A stretch of 44,943 bases of DNA, from the NCBI GenBank assembly GCA_025449975.1, contig JANWIG010000070.1:1-44943 (forward strand), in the 5' to 3' direction. The notes beneath the pieces were generated by a model. It saw only the letters and a program-made list of their open reading frames with translations, was not told the origin of the DNA and ran no database searches. Below, piece by piece: positions 7,867 through 17,034 of this stretch. The translations under genes and the position numbers were made by a program. This stretch comes from Thermoactinomycetaceae bacterium (GTDB taxonomy: Bacteria > Bacillota > Bacilli > Thermoactinomycetales > Thermoactinomycetaceae). Position 1 is the stretch's first letter. Every line of letters starts with the position of its first letter.

Positions 7867-9012
7867 ATGCAAGCGAGTGAGTTGAAACAACAACTAATCC
7901 AAAAAGCGAAGGAAATCGGGATCGATAAAATTGGCTTTACCACTGCGGATCCCTTTATCGAGTTGCGTGAACGATTGGTTGAACATCAGCGATTGGGCTA
8001 TGCTTCGGGCTTTGAAGAAGCAGATGTGGAAAAGCGCGTTCGACCGGATCTCCATCTGACCAAAGCCAAATCGATTATCGCCATTGCTCTTGCATATCCC
8101 AGCCGAATGAAAAATCCACCGAAATCAGAAAAAGGGAAGTATCGCGGAATCTTTTGTCGCGCTTCTTGGGGGGAAGATTACCACAAGGTGCTAAGAGAGA
8201 AGTTGGAACAGCTCGCCAGCTATTTACGCCAGCTGGTTCCTGATGCCAAGACGGTCATCATGGTCGATACAGGTGCTCTATCCGATCGCGAAGTGGCAAA
8301 GCGCGCCGGGATTGGCTGGATTGGTAAAAACACCTCCTTGATTACCAAAGAGTTTGGCTCTTGGGTCTATTTAGGGGAGATGATCACTGATGTCTATTTG
8401 CCACCGGATCAACCGATCGAAGAGGAGTGTGGGGATTGCCGTCTCTGCCTAGATGCTTGTCCAACGGGAGCGCTTGTTCAACCAGGGCAGTTAAATGCGC
8501 AAAATTGCATCGCGTATCTTACCCAAACCAAAGGCACTTTGTCGGAAAAATATATGAAAAAGATAGGCAACCGGTTATATGGTTGCGATACCTGTCAGGT
8601 GGTTTGTCCTAAAAATCGCGGCCTGCATTTTTCCCATCATCCTGAGTTTCAACCTGATCCGGAGCGAGTCAAACCGCTTCTCAAGCCATTGTTAAAGATG
8701 AGTAACCGCCAGTTTCGCGAAACCTTTGGACATATGTCTGGCTCTTGGCGGGGGAAAAAGCCGATCCAACGAAATGCGATCATCGCCCTCGCTCATTTTC
8801 GCGATCGCTCTGCACTAAAAGATCTAGCTGAGATTCTCCGGACGGACCCACGTCCTGACATCCGCGAGACAGCTGTTTGGGCAATCAGTCGGATCGGTGG
8901 TCCCGATGCCAAACAGCTACTGATCGATGCTCAAAAAAGGGAAACGCATCCCGATGTTCTTCAAATGATAGATGATGTCCTCATCTCATTAGAGCGAAAT
9001 ATAAAAGAATAA
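7867..9012 (+). CDS. queG: Epoxyqueuosine reductase
   Basis: QueG performs the last step of queuosine synthesis, reducing epoxyqueuosine in tRNA using cobalamin and two 4Fe-4S clusters. The two cluster motifs are clear: CGDCRLCLDACPTGAL and YGCDTCQVVCPKN, after the family-typical VDTGALSDREVAKRAGIGWIGKN. The C-terminal ~80 residues form HEAT-like repeats, as in known QueG structures. An in-frame TTG at 7852 lies upstream, but ATG 7867 is preferred because GGGAGGTG lies immediately before it. The product is about 381 residues, usual for the family. It sits between rnhA and the methyltransferase gene in a compact rightward cluster. Confidence 0.94.
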   Translation: MQASELKQQLIQKAKEIGIDKIGFTTADPFIELRERLVEHQRLGYASGFEEADVEKRVRPDLHLTKAKSIIAIALAYPSRMKNPPKSEKGKYRGIFCRASWGEDYHKVLREKLEQLASYLRQLVPDAKTVIMVDTGALSDREVAKRAGIGWIGKNTSLITKEFGSWVYLGEMITDVYLPPDQPIEEECGDCRLCLDACPTGALVQPGQLNAQNCIAYLTQTKGTLSEKYMKKIGNRLYGCDTCQVVCPKNRGLHFSHHPEFQPDPERVKPLLKPLLKMSNRQFRETFGHMSGSWRGKKPIQRNAIIALAHFRDRSALKDLAEILRTDPRPDIRETAVWAISRIGGPDAKQLLIDAQKRETHPDVLQMIDDVLISLERNIKE

Positions 9013-9027
9013 GAGGGAAGAAGTTAA

Positions 9028-9588
9028 ATGGAACCTTCTAGAAAGACGAAGACCGTTGTTTGGAGCGAGATGGAAAGTTCCATTGGTATTTTAACGCTTG
9101 CTGCTACCGCAAATGGGCTTTGCCGTCTCTCTTTTGGAAAAGATGAAGAGGCTATGGAGTTGAAGACGTTTTTAAATAAAGTGTTTCGTTCGTATCAACT
9201 TGAGAAGAATGGACAAGCTTTGCTCCCATATGTAAACCAGTTGCAAGAATATTTTAGTAAAAAGCGTACCCAGTTTGATTTACCACTCGATCTCTATGGA
9301 ACTCCTTTTCAAAAAAAAGTCTGGAATCAACTACGCAATATTCCGTTTGGAGAGATCCGTACCTATAAAGAGATTGCGCAAACGATTGGAATGCCAAAAG
9401 CTGTTCGCGCTGTCGGCGGAGCAAACAACCGCAACCCCATCCCAATCATCATTCCTTGTCATCGGGTGATTGGTTCCAATGGTTCATTGGTTGGTTATGC
9501 AGGGGGAATAGCGATCAAAGAATATCTACTCACCTTGGAGACAAAGCAAAGTGTAGATAAGGGGCTTGGAAGAGTGAAGACGATATAG
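9028..9588 (+). CDS. ogt: Methylated-DNA--[protein]-cysteine S-methyltransferase
   Basis: This suicide repair enzyme transfers alkyl groups from O6-alkylguanine to its own cysteine. The active-site sequence IPCHRVIGSNGSLVGYAGG is present, with the helix-turn-helix region GEIRTYKEIAQTIGMPKAVRAVGGANNRNP just before it. The N-terminal ~90 residues form the usual RNase H-like fold domain. The 186-residue length fits Ogt-type proteins without an Ada regulatory domain. GAGGGAAG precedes the ATG, 15 bases after queG. Whether to call it ogt or adaB cannot be decided from sequence alone. Confidence 0.93.
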   Translation: MEPSRKTKTVVWSEMESSIGILTLAATANGLCRLSFGKDEEAMELKTFLNKVFRSYQLEKNGQALLPYVNQLQEYFSKKRTQFDLPLDLYGTPFQKKVWNQLRNIPFGEIRTYKEIAQTIGMPKAVRAVGGANNRNPIPIIIPCHRVIGSNGSLVGYAGGIAIKEYLLTLETKQSVDKGLGRVKTI

Positions 9589-9632
9589 AAGTCTAAAAAG
9601 TATGACGGATTTAGAAATATGGAGTGATTCTG

Positions 9633-10640
9633 ATGAGAGCACAGCCAGAATGGGTTAAACTGTTCCCGAGGCTGAAACAGGAAGAACAGGAAGTGATTTC
9701 GCAATTATATGTTAACTGGAATCAGGAAAATTGGGAATGTTTATTAGCAATGATGGAAGAGAGTCGATCAGAAGAGTTGACAAGGTATGTGTTGGGTATG
9801 ATAGAATTCCGTCCTTTCTCTCCTAGAATAGAGAAAGCGTTACTCACCGTAATCAAGAATCGAGATGGTGATATTCGAGCGAAAGCACTTTCTATACTTG
9901 CTAAAAAGTCAACTGATCCCCAGATCAGAGAGCCGGTTTTACGAGGATTAAATGATTCTGATAAGAGAGTGATCATAAAAGTTCTTGAAAGTATTCGATC
10001 AAAGGGAGAAGATTGGCAAGAACACTCTTCTCAGATCTTACCACTTCTACAGCATCCAGATGATGAAATCAAAGTAGAAGCGCTTGCCACATTTGCTTCC
10101 ATGTATAAAGAAGATAAGGTATGGCAAGAAACACATCATCATTTTCGATCGTTTCTACAGTATCCGGATCACAAAATTCGAATCAGAGTGCTTGGGATAT
10201 TGTCTTCTTTCGACAATATAAACTTTGAGATGAAAGAGCAGATCATACAGAGGCTAGATGATTATGATGAAAAAGTGGTTATTAAGGCTCTCGGCATTAT
10301 TCGGAATAAAGAGAAAAGAAAAGCCCTTTCACTGATCAAATCATTGCTTGAACATCCAAACAGGAGAGTTCGAGTGAAAGCACTTAAGATACTTGACTCA
10401 TTTTGGAAACATAAATTGATTTATTATCTGCGGGAGTTTGATTCTCTTTTAAGAACTAGATTATTTTCCAGTCTAATATCATTTATAGAAAAGTTCGGAT
10501 ACAAACCAGTCGTCTTGAAGGCTTTAAAGGCTTTAGATGATATGGATGAAATGGAAAGGGAAATGTTCGAGAAAGAGTTCATGGAGATGATCAAATCTAA
10601 TAGAGATCCCTTCGATTTTATACGGAGAAGACCGATGTGA
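9633..10640 (+). CDS. HEAT-repeat protein
   Basis: The ~335-residue product is almost entirely alpha-helical repeats of the HEAT type: units such as DGDIRAKALSILAKKS, DKRVIIKVLESIR, DDEIKVEALATFASMY, DHKIRIRVLGILSSF, DEKVVIKALGIIR and NRRVRVKALKILDSF recur at intervals of 30-37 residues. Such proteins are scaffolds or binding adaptors, and no catalytic site is visible. An in-frame GTG at 9624 exists, but ATG 9633 is preferred: GGAG at 9621-9624 then stands 8 bases upstream. The repeats are of the same general type as the HEAT tail of queG just upstream, though not obviously a recent copy. Confidence 0.8.
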   Translation: MRAQPEWVKLFPRLKQEEQEVISQLYVNWNQENWECLLAMMEESRSEELTRYVLGMIEFRPFSPRIEKALLTVIKNRDGDIRAKALSILAKKSTDPQIREPVLRGLNDSDKRVIIKVLESIRSKGEDWQEHSSQILPLLQHPDDEIKVEALATFASMYKEDKVWQETHHHFRSFLQYPDHKIRIRVLGILSSFDNINFEMKEQIIQRLDDYDEKVVIKALGIIRNKEKRKALSLIKSLLEHPNRRVRVKALKILDSFWKHKLIYYLREFDSLLRTRLFSSLISFIEKFGYKPVVLKALKALDDMDEMEREMFEKEFMEMIKSNRDPFDFIRRRPM

Positions 10641-10871
10641 AAATCCTAAACGTCGAGAATAATTCATTCTAGTGATATGGAATGATCTTGATGATCAGAT
10701 GGGAAGAACGGGAATTTTTATCATAAAATTCAAATAACGATAGGCTGCGATAATGGCTGAGACTGAAAAATGAATGCGCTCTGAAAGCTGGATTTATGCA
10801 AATACGCCTTTTTTTGTTTCCTTTCCCTCCTTTCAACATATCTTGTTAGTGGCAGAATAGGAGGTGAAAGG

Positions 10872-11378
10872 ATGGCGATTTATGACAGAGAAGCAGCTGT
10901 TAGTTATGCAAATCGATACTGGAACTCCTATAATCCCCTTTTTCGGCAATTCCTTGACAATTGTACCAACTTTGTCTCTCAGTGCCTCTTGGCAGGGGGG
11001 ATCACGATGACACGCTCAAACAATCCTGCTGTCGGTTGGTGGTATCATCGCGGTGCGCGGAGGGAAAACGATCGTTGGAGTTATAGCTGGTCGGTTGCCA
11101 ATAGTCTCTACTGGTATCTACAAGGAAACCACGCAACCGGTCCTCGCGCGGTAAAGAAAAATAGTGCAAAGGAATTACATTTGGGCGATATCATCTGCTA
11201 TGATTGGAATGGAGATGGCAAATGGAATCACAATACCATTGTCACAGCTTTCAACTCCGATGGGGAACCACTAGTCAATGCGCAAACGGTGAATAGCCAA
11301 TATCGTTATTGGCTATATCGTGACTCAACCGCATGGACACCCCAAACCCAATACGCCTTTTTTCACATAGTCTCATAA
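10872..11378 (+). CDS. Amidase-domain (Amidase_6-like) protein without signal peptide
   Basis: The 168-residue protein matches the putative amidase domain found in Firmicute cell-wall-related proteins, a papain-like fold. DNCTNFVSQCLLAGG carries the predicted catalytic cysteine, and GDIICYDWNGDGKWNHNTIVT carries the predicted histidine. Aromatic residues are abundant (WWYHRGARRENDRWSYSWSVANSLYWYL), typical for the family. No signal peptide or anchor precedes the domain, so it may act in the cytosol, in the mother cell or forespore, or be released by lysis; these are inferences. AGGAGGTGAAAGG gives a very strong ribosome binding site before the ATG. Neighbours give no functional hint. The gap 10641-10871 before it shows no gene. 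Confidence 0.84.
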   Translation: MAIYDREAAVSYANRYWNSYNPLFRQFLDNCTNFVSQCLLAGGITMTRSNNPAVGWWYHRGARRENDRWSYSWSVANSLYWYLQGNHATGPRAVKKNSAKELHLGDIICYDWNGDGKWNHNTIVTAFNSDGEPLVNAQTVNSQYRYWLYRDSTAWTPQTQYAFFHIVS

Positions 11379-11459
11379 CGACAAGCGTAGGATTCGCTTG
11401 AGAAATATCATTTACTAAGCAAAATATTAAAAGATTGACTTAATGGAAGTGATGAAGTC

Positions 11460-11924
11460 GTGCCATTTCATATTGTTTTAGTAGAACCAGAAATTCCACC
11501 CAATACGGGGAATATCGCTCGGACTTGCTCGGTCATTGGAGCTACCTTGCATCTTGTTCGTCCCTTGGGTTTTGTCATTGATGACAAAAAACTAAAACGC
11601 GCCGGGCTCGATTACTGGCATGAACTAAATATTCATTACCATGACTCATTTGCCCAACTTAAGCAAAAGTATCCGGATGGGCGTTTTTTTTGTGCGACTA
11701 CCAAAGCGGACAAGCTATATACCCAATTTACCTACCGAGAAGGGGATTTCTTTGTCTTTGGGAAAGAAACCAAAGGCCTACCACCCGAGATCTTAGAAGA
11801 ACATCGCGATACCCTCATTCGCATTCCGATGTTGCCTGTAAAGCGTTCACTCAACTTGTCCAATTCAGCGGCAATCGTCGTCTATGAAGCGATGCGGCAA
11901 CTAGAGTTTCCAGGACTGATCTAG
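11460..11924 (+). CDS. trmL: tRNA (cytidine/uridine-34-2'-O)-methyltransferase TrmL
   Basis: This SPOUT-class enzyme 2'-O-methylates the wobble base of certain leucine tRNAs. The family fingerprint is clear: VEPEIPPNTGNIARTC at the N-terminus, LVRPLGFVIDDKKLKRAGLDYW, FVFGKETKGLP and the knotted C-terminal RIPMLPVKRSLNLSNSAAIVVYEAMRQL. The length of 154 residues is normal. The start is GTG with a weak upstream GGAAGTGAT. It is a single gene followed after 82 bases by a HAD hydrolase gene. Confidence 0.94.
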   Translation: MPFHIVLVEPEIPPNTGNIARTCSVIGATLHLVRPLGFVIDDKKLKRAGLDYWHELNIHYHDSFAQLKQKYPDGRFFCATTKADKLYTQFTYREGDFFVFGKETKGLPPEILEEHRDTLIRIPMLPVKRSLNLSNSAAIVVYEAMRQLEFPGLI

Positions 11925-12006
11925 AACTGACCAGCCGATGCAAAAATACCTGTAAACTTCGATCACAGGAGAAGCGCTCTGGAAAGCAAAAGAAAGGGGG
12001 AACGAG

Positions 12007-12729
12007 ATGATTAAAGCCTGCCTATTTGACTTAGATGGAACATTATTACCGATGGATACCTATCGATTTATTGAGGAATATATGAGACTGTTATCATCCA
12101 AAATGTCACATTTTCTCCCGCCTGAACAGTTTACCCGCTCATTATGGAAAGCGACGTTAATCATGATGAAAAACAAAGATCATACGAAAACCAACCAAGA
12201 AGTGTTTGAAGAAAGCTTTGCTGCCGAAACGGGCATCTCGTGGGATCAAATCAAAGAGGATGTTATGCAGTTTTATGCTCAGGACTTTCCGAAATTACAA
12301 AAGTATGTAGGCTTTGAGCCACTAGCTAGAAAAGCTGTGGAAACAGCTTTGGAACAAGGCTATCAAGTGGCGATTGCGACCAATCCAGTCTTTCCAAAAG
12401 TAGCAGTTTGGGAGCGGCTGCGTTGGGCGGGGATCGATGACTTGCCCTTTTCTCTAGTGACTGTTTATGAAGAAACCTATTTTTGTAAACCGCACCTCGA
12501 ATACTTTCAAAGGATTGCAAAACAGCTGGGTATCTCTCCCCAAGAATGTGTCATGATCGGCAATGATATGCAAGAGGATATGGTTTCCTCTCAACTGGGA
12601 ATGAGAACATTTTTGCTGCGATCTCATCGCATTGATAGGGGAAACCCCACTTATCCAGTAGATCAAGAAGGGGAATTGGAAGATCTTCTCATTGCGCTTC
12701 GGCAGAAGAAAGGGCCATTTGGTCCATAA
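12007..12729 (+). CDS. HAD-superfamily hydrolase
   Basis: The 240-residue protein is a haloacid dehalogenase-type phosphatase. Motif I is LFDLDGTLLP (nucleophile Asp and acid/base Asp), motif II is the AIATNP threonine region, motif III the lysine in YFCKPHLEYF, and motif IV MIGNDMQEDM. A helical cap lies between motifs I and II (residues ~20-110). The substrate is unknown: HAD phosphatases act on sugar phosphates, nucleotides or phosphoglycolate. AAAGGGGG precedes the ATG. The gene ends at a strong terminator. Confidence 0.88.
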   Translation: MIKACLFDLDGTLLPMDTYRFIEEYMRLLSSKMSHFLPPEQFTRSLWKATLIMMKNKDHTKTNQEVFEESFAAETGISWDQIKEDVMQFYAQDFPKLQKYVGFEPLARKAVETALEQGYQVAIATNPVFPKVAVWERLRWAGIDDLPFSLVTVYEETYFCKPHLEYFQRIAKQLGISPQECVMIGNDMQEDMVSSQLGMRTFLLRSHRIDRGNPTYPVDQEGELEDLLIALRQKKGPFGP

Positions 12730-12740
12730 CTAACTGGATC

Positions 12741-12783
12741 ATGCCTTGCCAGTCCCATTGGCAGGGCATTTTTTATTTTTTGA
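12741..12783 (+). terminator. Rho-independent terminator after the HAD hydrolase
   Basis: ATGCC-TTGCCA pairs with TGGCA-GGGCAT around a short loop and is followed by TTTTTTATTTTTT. Confidence 0.9.
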
Positions 12784-12811
12784 ATTACTTGTGCTAGCCA
12801 AAAATAGAATA

Positions 12812-12838
12812 AGCCTAAAAAACTAGATAGATTAGGCT
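12812..12838 (-). terminator. Weak hairpin, possible leftward terminator
   Basis: AGCCTA (12812-12817) and TAGGCT (12833-12838) form a hairpin. On the minus strand a T-rich tail (TATTCTATTTTT) follows some bases later. It lies just past the stop of the possible broken minus-strand ORF at 12902-13124. Confidence 0.3.
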
Positions 12839-12901
12839 ATCCTTCATTTGAATGGTTTGGTTCCTAGTAATTGTATTGTTATTTATTTTATTGTATAATA
12901 T

Positions 12902-13124
12902 TTATACATAACTTTTATTGGACCTATTCTCTCCTTTTTGAATCCTGGTCTGGTGATCACGAACCGATTGTTGAAATCGTTTCCCCATAGTTGCCTGAAT
13001 TCCTTTGATTTCGTTTCGGCTGGTCCGTTTGCTTACTTCTTTTCGTATTGATGGTGCTACAAATCGGTGTCGGTCGTAATTGTAGTCTTCTTCAGCCGCG
13101 TGGTAAGAATAATGGAAAAGCCAT
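12902..13124 (-). pseudogene. Possible small broken gene on the minus strand
   Basis: The 520-base gap before prkA is not empty on the minus strand. An ATG at 13124 has a strong purine-rich site (GGAGAGGAGGG) just upstream but stops after 10 codons (MAFPLFLPRG). The overlapping frame is open for more than 90 codons without a usable early start and runs to TAA at 12904, ending in a basic tail (RIQKGENRSNKSYV). One frameshift near 13095 would join them into a protein of ~73 residues. This could be a decayed or frameshifted small gene, or chance. No homologue is recognised. The remaining part of the gap shows an 8-base inverted repeat, AATTCCCT at 13179-13186 and AGGGAATT at 13235-13242. Confidence 0.28.
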
Positions 13125-13303
13125 TGACCCTCCTCTCCTACTCTTGTACATTCCCTTCCGAGACTGGATCTGATAAAAAATTCCCTCGTATTTGTAGATT
13201 TTTTTTATATTCTAGGCTTTTAATAGTCCCAGATAGGGAATTATTTGTATACAGGGATGCTACATGAGATAGAAGAGGCTGGATTAAGGGAAAGGAGGCT
13301 TCT

Positions 13304-15202
13304 ATGAGCATCTTAAGACGTTTAACGGAATATCGTGAACGTGAAGAAAGCCTAAGATGGGAAGGGACATTTGCAGATTATCTTGAGCTGGTGAGAAAAA
13401 ACCCTCATGTTGCGCAGACAGCTCATTCGAGAATATATCAAATGATTGCTCGAGCTGGAGTCGATGTCGATTCGCAAGGAAATAAGCAATACCTCTTTTT
13501 TAGTAAAGAACTTTTTGGATTGGATGAAGCGATTGAGAGATTGGTAGAAGAATACTTTCACTCCGCAGCACGTCGACTGGAAGTTCGAAAGCGAATCTTG
13601 TTATTGATGGGTCCTGTGAGTGGCGGGAAATCAACGATTGTCACCTTATTAAAAAAGGGGCTCGAAGAATTTACTAGGACAGATGAAGGAGCCGTTTATG
13701 CTATTAAAGGTTGTCCAATGCATGAAGAGCCTCTCCACCTGATTCCAAGTGAACTGCGGCCTGAAGTAGAAAAAGAGCTAGGCGTACGAATCGAAGGTTC
13801 TTTATGTCCGGCCTGCCGTTATAGGTTAAAGGAAGAATATCAAGGACGTGTTGAAGAGATTCCTGTAGAACGTATCCTATTTTCGGAAGATGATCGGATT
13901 GGAGTTGGTACCTTTAGTCCATCAGATCCCAAATCGCAAGATATCGCTGATCTGACGGGGAGTGTAGACTTTGCTACCATTACAGAATATGGCTCTGAAT
14001 CAGATCCACGCGCGTATCGATTTGATGGTGAGCTCAATAAAGCAAACCGTGGTTTGATGGAATTTCAAGAAATGTTAAAGTGTGATGAAAAGTTTTTATG
14101 GAATCTGCTCTCCTTGACACAAGAAGGAAACTTTAAAGCTGGACGTTTTGCGTTAATCTCGGCAGACGAGTTAATTATCGCTCATACCAACGAGGCCGAA
14201 TACAGAGCATTTATTTCCAATAAGAAGAATGAAGCTCTGCAATCTCGGATGATCGTGATGCCGATCCCGTATAACTTAAAGGTATCGGAAGAAGAGAAAA
14301 TCTACCAAAAACTGATTCAACAGAGTGATTTAGCCCACATTCATATTGCACCTCATTCACTCCGCACTGCAGCTATTTTTACGATCCTCACGCGTTTAAA
14401 AGAGTCGAAACAACAAGGTGTCGATCTAATCAAGAAAATGCGTCTCTATGATGGAGAATCGATCGAAGGAATCACGGATATTGACGTGGAAGAGCTGAAG
14501 AAAGAACACTTCGATGAAGGACTTTCTGGTATTGACCCCCGCTATGTTATCAACCGCATTTCGAGTGCTCTGATTCGTACGGAAATGGATTATATCAATG
14601 CATTGGATATCCTTCGTGCCCTCAAAGATGGATTAGATCAACATCCCTCCATTACCAAAGAACAACGTGAAAAATATCTCCACTTTATTTCATTAGCACG
14701 AAAAGAATACGATGAAATCGCCAAAAAAGAAGTACAAAAGGCATTTGTCTACTCCTATGAAGAATCCGCCAAAACGTTAATGGACAACTATCTAGATAAT
14801 GTCGAAGCATATTGCAACCGGACAAAGTTACGTGATCCGCTCACAGGAGACGAGATGGAGCCGGATGAGAAATTGATGCGGTCAATCGAAGAGCAGATCG
14901 GAATCTCTGAAAATGCCAAAAAAGCGTTCCGAGAAGAGATTTTGATTCGGATTTCAGCATATGCACGGAAAGGGAAACGCTTTGACTACAATAGTCACGA
15001 ACGGCTCAGAGAAGCAATTCAGAGAAAATTGTTTGCTGATTTAAAAGATGTCGTGAAAATTACTACCTCAACCAAAACTCCTGATGAAAATCAACTGAAA
15101 AAAATGAACGAGGTGATAGCAAGATTAGTAGAGGATTATGGCTATACCCCAGCCAGTGCCAATGGACTTCTGCGCTATGTGGGCAGTCTGCTCAATCGGT
15201 AG
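13304..15202 (+). CDS. prkA: PrkA-family serine protein kinase / AAA protein
   Basis: The 632-residue length matches Bacillus PrkA (about 631). The N-terminal AAA-like part carries the P-loop GPVSGGKSTIV near residue 105. A cysteine/histidine cluster (GCPMHEEPL near 145, LCPACRYRL near 170) and the family sequences FSPSDPKSQDIADLTGS and GELNKANRGLMEFQEMLK follow. The C-terminal half resembles the kinase-like portion of the family. Bacillus PrkA is made in the mother cell during sporulation; some work argues for ATP-dependent protease activity rather than kinase activity. AAAGGAGG precedes the ATG. yhbH follows after 31 bases, as in other Firmicutes, so the two probably form an operon. I could not identify a convincing sigma-E promoter. 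Confidence 0.94.
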   Translation: MSILRRLTEYREREESLRWEGTFADYLELVRKNPHVAQTAHSRIYQMIARAGVDVDSQGNKQYLFFSKELFGLDEAIERLVEEYFHSAARRLEVRKRILLLMGPVSGGKSTIVTLLKKGLEEFTRTDEGAVYAIKGCPMHEEPLHLIPSELRPEVEKELGVRIEGSLCPACRYRLKEEYQGRVEEIPVERILFSEDDRIGVGTFSPSDPKSQDIADLTGSVDFATITEYGSESDPRAYRFDGELNKANRGLMEFQEMLKCDEKFLWNLLSLTQEGNFKAGRFALISADELIIAHTNEAEYRAFISNKKNEALQSRMIVMPIPYNLKVSEEEKIYQKLIQQSDLAHIHIAPHSLRTAAIFTILTRLKESKQQGVDLIKKMRLYDGESIEGITDIDVEELKKEHFDEGLSGIDPRYVINRISSALIRTEMDYINALDILRALKDGLDQHPSITKEQREKYLHFISLARKEYDEIAKKEVQKAFVYSYEESAKTLMDNYLDNVEAYCNRTKLRDPLTGDEMEPDEKLMRSIEEQIGISENAKKAFREEILIRISAYARKGKRFDYNSHERLREAIQRKLFADLKDVVKITTSTKTPDENQLKKMNEVIARLVEDYGYTPASANGLLRYVGSLLNR

Positions 15203-15233
15203 GCAACTGGCAAACGATGGGAGGTGAACTGGC

Positions 15234-16400
15234 ATGAAACAACACCCCCTTTATATCGTTTCCCAAGAAGACTGGTCTCTGCACCGTAAAGGCTTCGAAG
15301 ATCAGCTCCGACATCAAGAGAAGGTAAAAGAAGCGATACGGAAGAACTTACCTGACCTAATAAGTGAAGAAAGTATTGTCATGTCTGATGGGAAGCAAAT
15401 TGTTAAAGTTCCGATTCGCTCGATGGAAGAGTATCGCTTTCGCTATAACTTCAATAAAGGGAAACATGTTGGACAAGGGAATGGCAAAAGTAAAGTTGGC
15501 GATGTATTGGCGCGCGAAAACGGAAAAGGTCAAGCCCAAAAAGGAAAGGGCAAGGGTCTAGGTGCAGGTGAACAAGCAGGCATCGATTATTATGAAGCAG
15601 AAGTTTCTATTGAAGAGCTAGAGAATATCCTCTTTGCAGAGATGGAACTGCCAAATTTAAAGAGAAAAGAGACGGAAGAATTTTTAGTTGAAGATGTTCA
15701 GTTCAATGATATCCGTAAAAAAGGATTGATGGGAAATATAGATAAAAAACGAACCCTACTGCAAGCAATTAAACGCAACGCCTTGCGCGGACAAAAAGAT
15801 AAGGTACGGATCACATTGGACGATTTACGCTTTAAGACTTGGGAAGAAAAAATGGTTCCCCATTCCAACGCAGTTGTAATCGCAATGATGGACACCAGTG
15901 GATCGATGGGGATGTTTGAAAAATATATTGCCCGTAGTTTCTTCTTTTGGATGGTTCGCTTCTTACGAACCAAATATGAGAAAGTAGAGCTGACTTTTAT
16001 CGCCCATCACACCGAAGCCAAAGAAGTGACAGAGGAATTGTTTTTTACCCGTGGGGAAAGTGGGGGCACGATTTGCTCATCTGCTTATCGGAAAGCGCTG
16101 GAAATCATTGATTCACGCTATCCACCCGAGAGGTATAACATCTATCCATTCCATTTCTCGGATGGCGATAACCTGACGTCGGACAATGAACGTTGTGTTG
16201 GTCTTGTCAAACAGCTGATGGAGAAATGCAATTTGTTTGGATATGGAGAAGTGAATCAATACAATCGACACTCTACGCTGATGACAGCCTACCGGCATAT
16301 GAAAGATCCCAAATTTATGCATTATGTGATTCGCGAAAAAGGCCAAGTCTATGACGCGTTAAAGCATTTCTTCTCCAATGGATCAAGCTTAAAAAATTAA
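15234..16400 (+). CDS. yhbH: Sporulation protein YhbH (DUF444, VWA-like)
   Basis: The 388-residue protein is the DUF444/YhbH family partner of PrkA. The N-terminal third is basic with a Gly/Lys-rich low-complexity linker ([18 protein letters not shown] region near residues 95-120). A von Willebrand A-like domain follows, with the metal-site motif MMDTSGSMG near residue 222 and [13 protein letters not shown] near 308. YhbH is required for normal sporulation in Bacillus, with unknown biochemistry. GGGAGGTGAACTGGC lies upstream of the ATG. The gene is 31 bases after prkA and ends at a terminator whose close copy occurs again at 16783. Confidence 0.93.
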   Translation: MKQHPLYIVSQEDWSLHRKGFEDQLRHQEKVKEAIRKNLPDLISEESIVMSDGKQIVKVPIRSMEEYRFRYNFNKGKHVGQGNGKSKVGDVLARENGKGQAQKGKGKGLGAGEQAGIDYYEAEVSIEELENILFAEMELPNLKRKETEEFLVEDVQFNDIRKKGLMGNIDKKRTLLQAIKRNALRGQKDKVRITLDDLRFKTWEEKMVPHSNAVVIAMMDTSGSMGMFEKYIARSFFFWMVRFLRTKYEKVELTFIAHHTEAKEVTEELFFTRGESGGTICSSAYRKALEIIDSRYPPERYNIYPFHFSDGDNLTSDNERCVGLVKQLMEKCNLFGYGEVNQYNRHSTLMTAYRHMKDPKFMHYVIREKGQVYDALKHFFSNGSSLKN

Positions 16401-16408
16401 ATGAATCT

Positions 16409-16446
16409 GTCGCTTTCGAGGCGTATCCGACGAAAGCGACTTTTTC
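16409..16446 (+). terminator. Rho-independent terminator of the prkA-yhbH operon
   Basis: GTCGCTTTCG (16409-16418) pairs with CGAAAGCGAC (16431-16440), followed by TTTTTCTTTT. It begins 9 bases after the yhbH stop codon. Confidence 0.9.
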
Positions 16447-16689
16447 TTTTGAAAAAGATGGATCATGAGAGGAAATATAGATAAAGAGTGATTTTAAAAA
16501 TTTATTAAAAAACTATTTTTTTGTTTGAAAGAAGGACATTACGATAAAGGTAGTAATTTCTATAGATGATAGATTAAACCATAAATAGCATAATTATCAA
16601 TTAGAATATAGGCTGTATACCCCGATTGATCAAACCATATTATTCCTACGATGGACTCATAGGAAGTTAAATTAGACTCGATGCTATGC

Positions 16690-16782
16690 AGTTGGAAGAT
16701 GAGATTCGATCATGAAACAAAGAGTGAGCATCATACTATTTGTTTTTCTAATGAATCCAAATTTGAAAAATAAAATGGTTCT
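16690..16782 (+). pseudogene. Possible decayed duplicate of the yhbH 3' end
   Basis: The bases just before the second copy of the terminator (about 16740-16782) align with the end of yhbH (about 16366-16408): both read a GCATTTCTTCTCCAATGGATC-like stretch, an AAAAAT run and then the TCTGTCGCTTTCG arm. Similarity fades further upstream (shared TATGCA and GATTCG). It looks like a tandem duplication of the gene end and terminator, followed by decay. The rest of 16447-16700 is AT-rich with nothing recognisable. Confidence 0.4.
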
Positions 16783-16821
16783 GTCGCTTTCGAATTTTGT
16801 CCGACGAAAGCGACTTTTTTC
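16783..16821 (+). terminator. Second, near-identical copy of the yhbH terminator
   Basis: GTCGCTTTCG (16783-16792) pairs with CGAAAGCGAC (16805-16814) and is followed by TTTTTTCTTTT. The stem arms are identical to those at 16409-16440. No intact gene precedes it. Confidence 0.8.
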
Positions 16822-17034
16822 TTTTAAAGATGATGGTGATGGACAAGTTGACAGTCATAGATAGTGAATTTTCGGGCTAAACAATCAAAAAAGAGAAAAA
16901 TTAGGTTGATGATTTTTATTTGGCATTGTTAAAATGAAATTATAATGTTGTTTTGTTTTTTTTGATGTTTTGATAAGAATTATTTCTGTTAGTCTATCAC
17001 TGCATAAAAGATTTTGTATAAAGGAAGGTTAAAT

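Noticed and set aside
10673-10720. Similarity of this stretch to the start of the HEAT gene (ATATGGAATGATCTTGATGA versus the region at 9618).
   Set aside because: Only about 20 bases agree well and no reading frame follows; chance or a very old fragment cannot be separated.
13200-13260. A sigma-E promoter for prkA (GTATACAG near 13247).
   Set aside because: The -10-like string is present, but no matching -35 lies at 14-15 bases.
16711-16860. A ~49-codon ORF starting ATG AAA CAA AGA.
   Set aside because: It reads straight through the second terminator copy and has no ribosome binding site.
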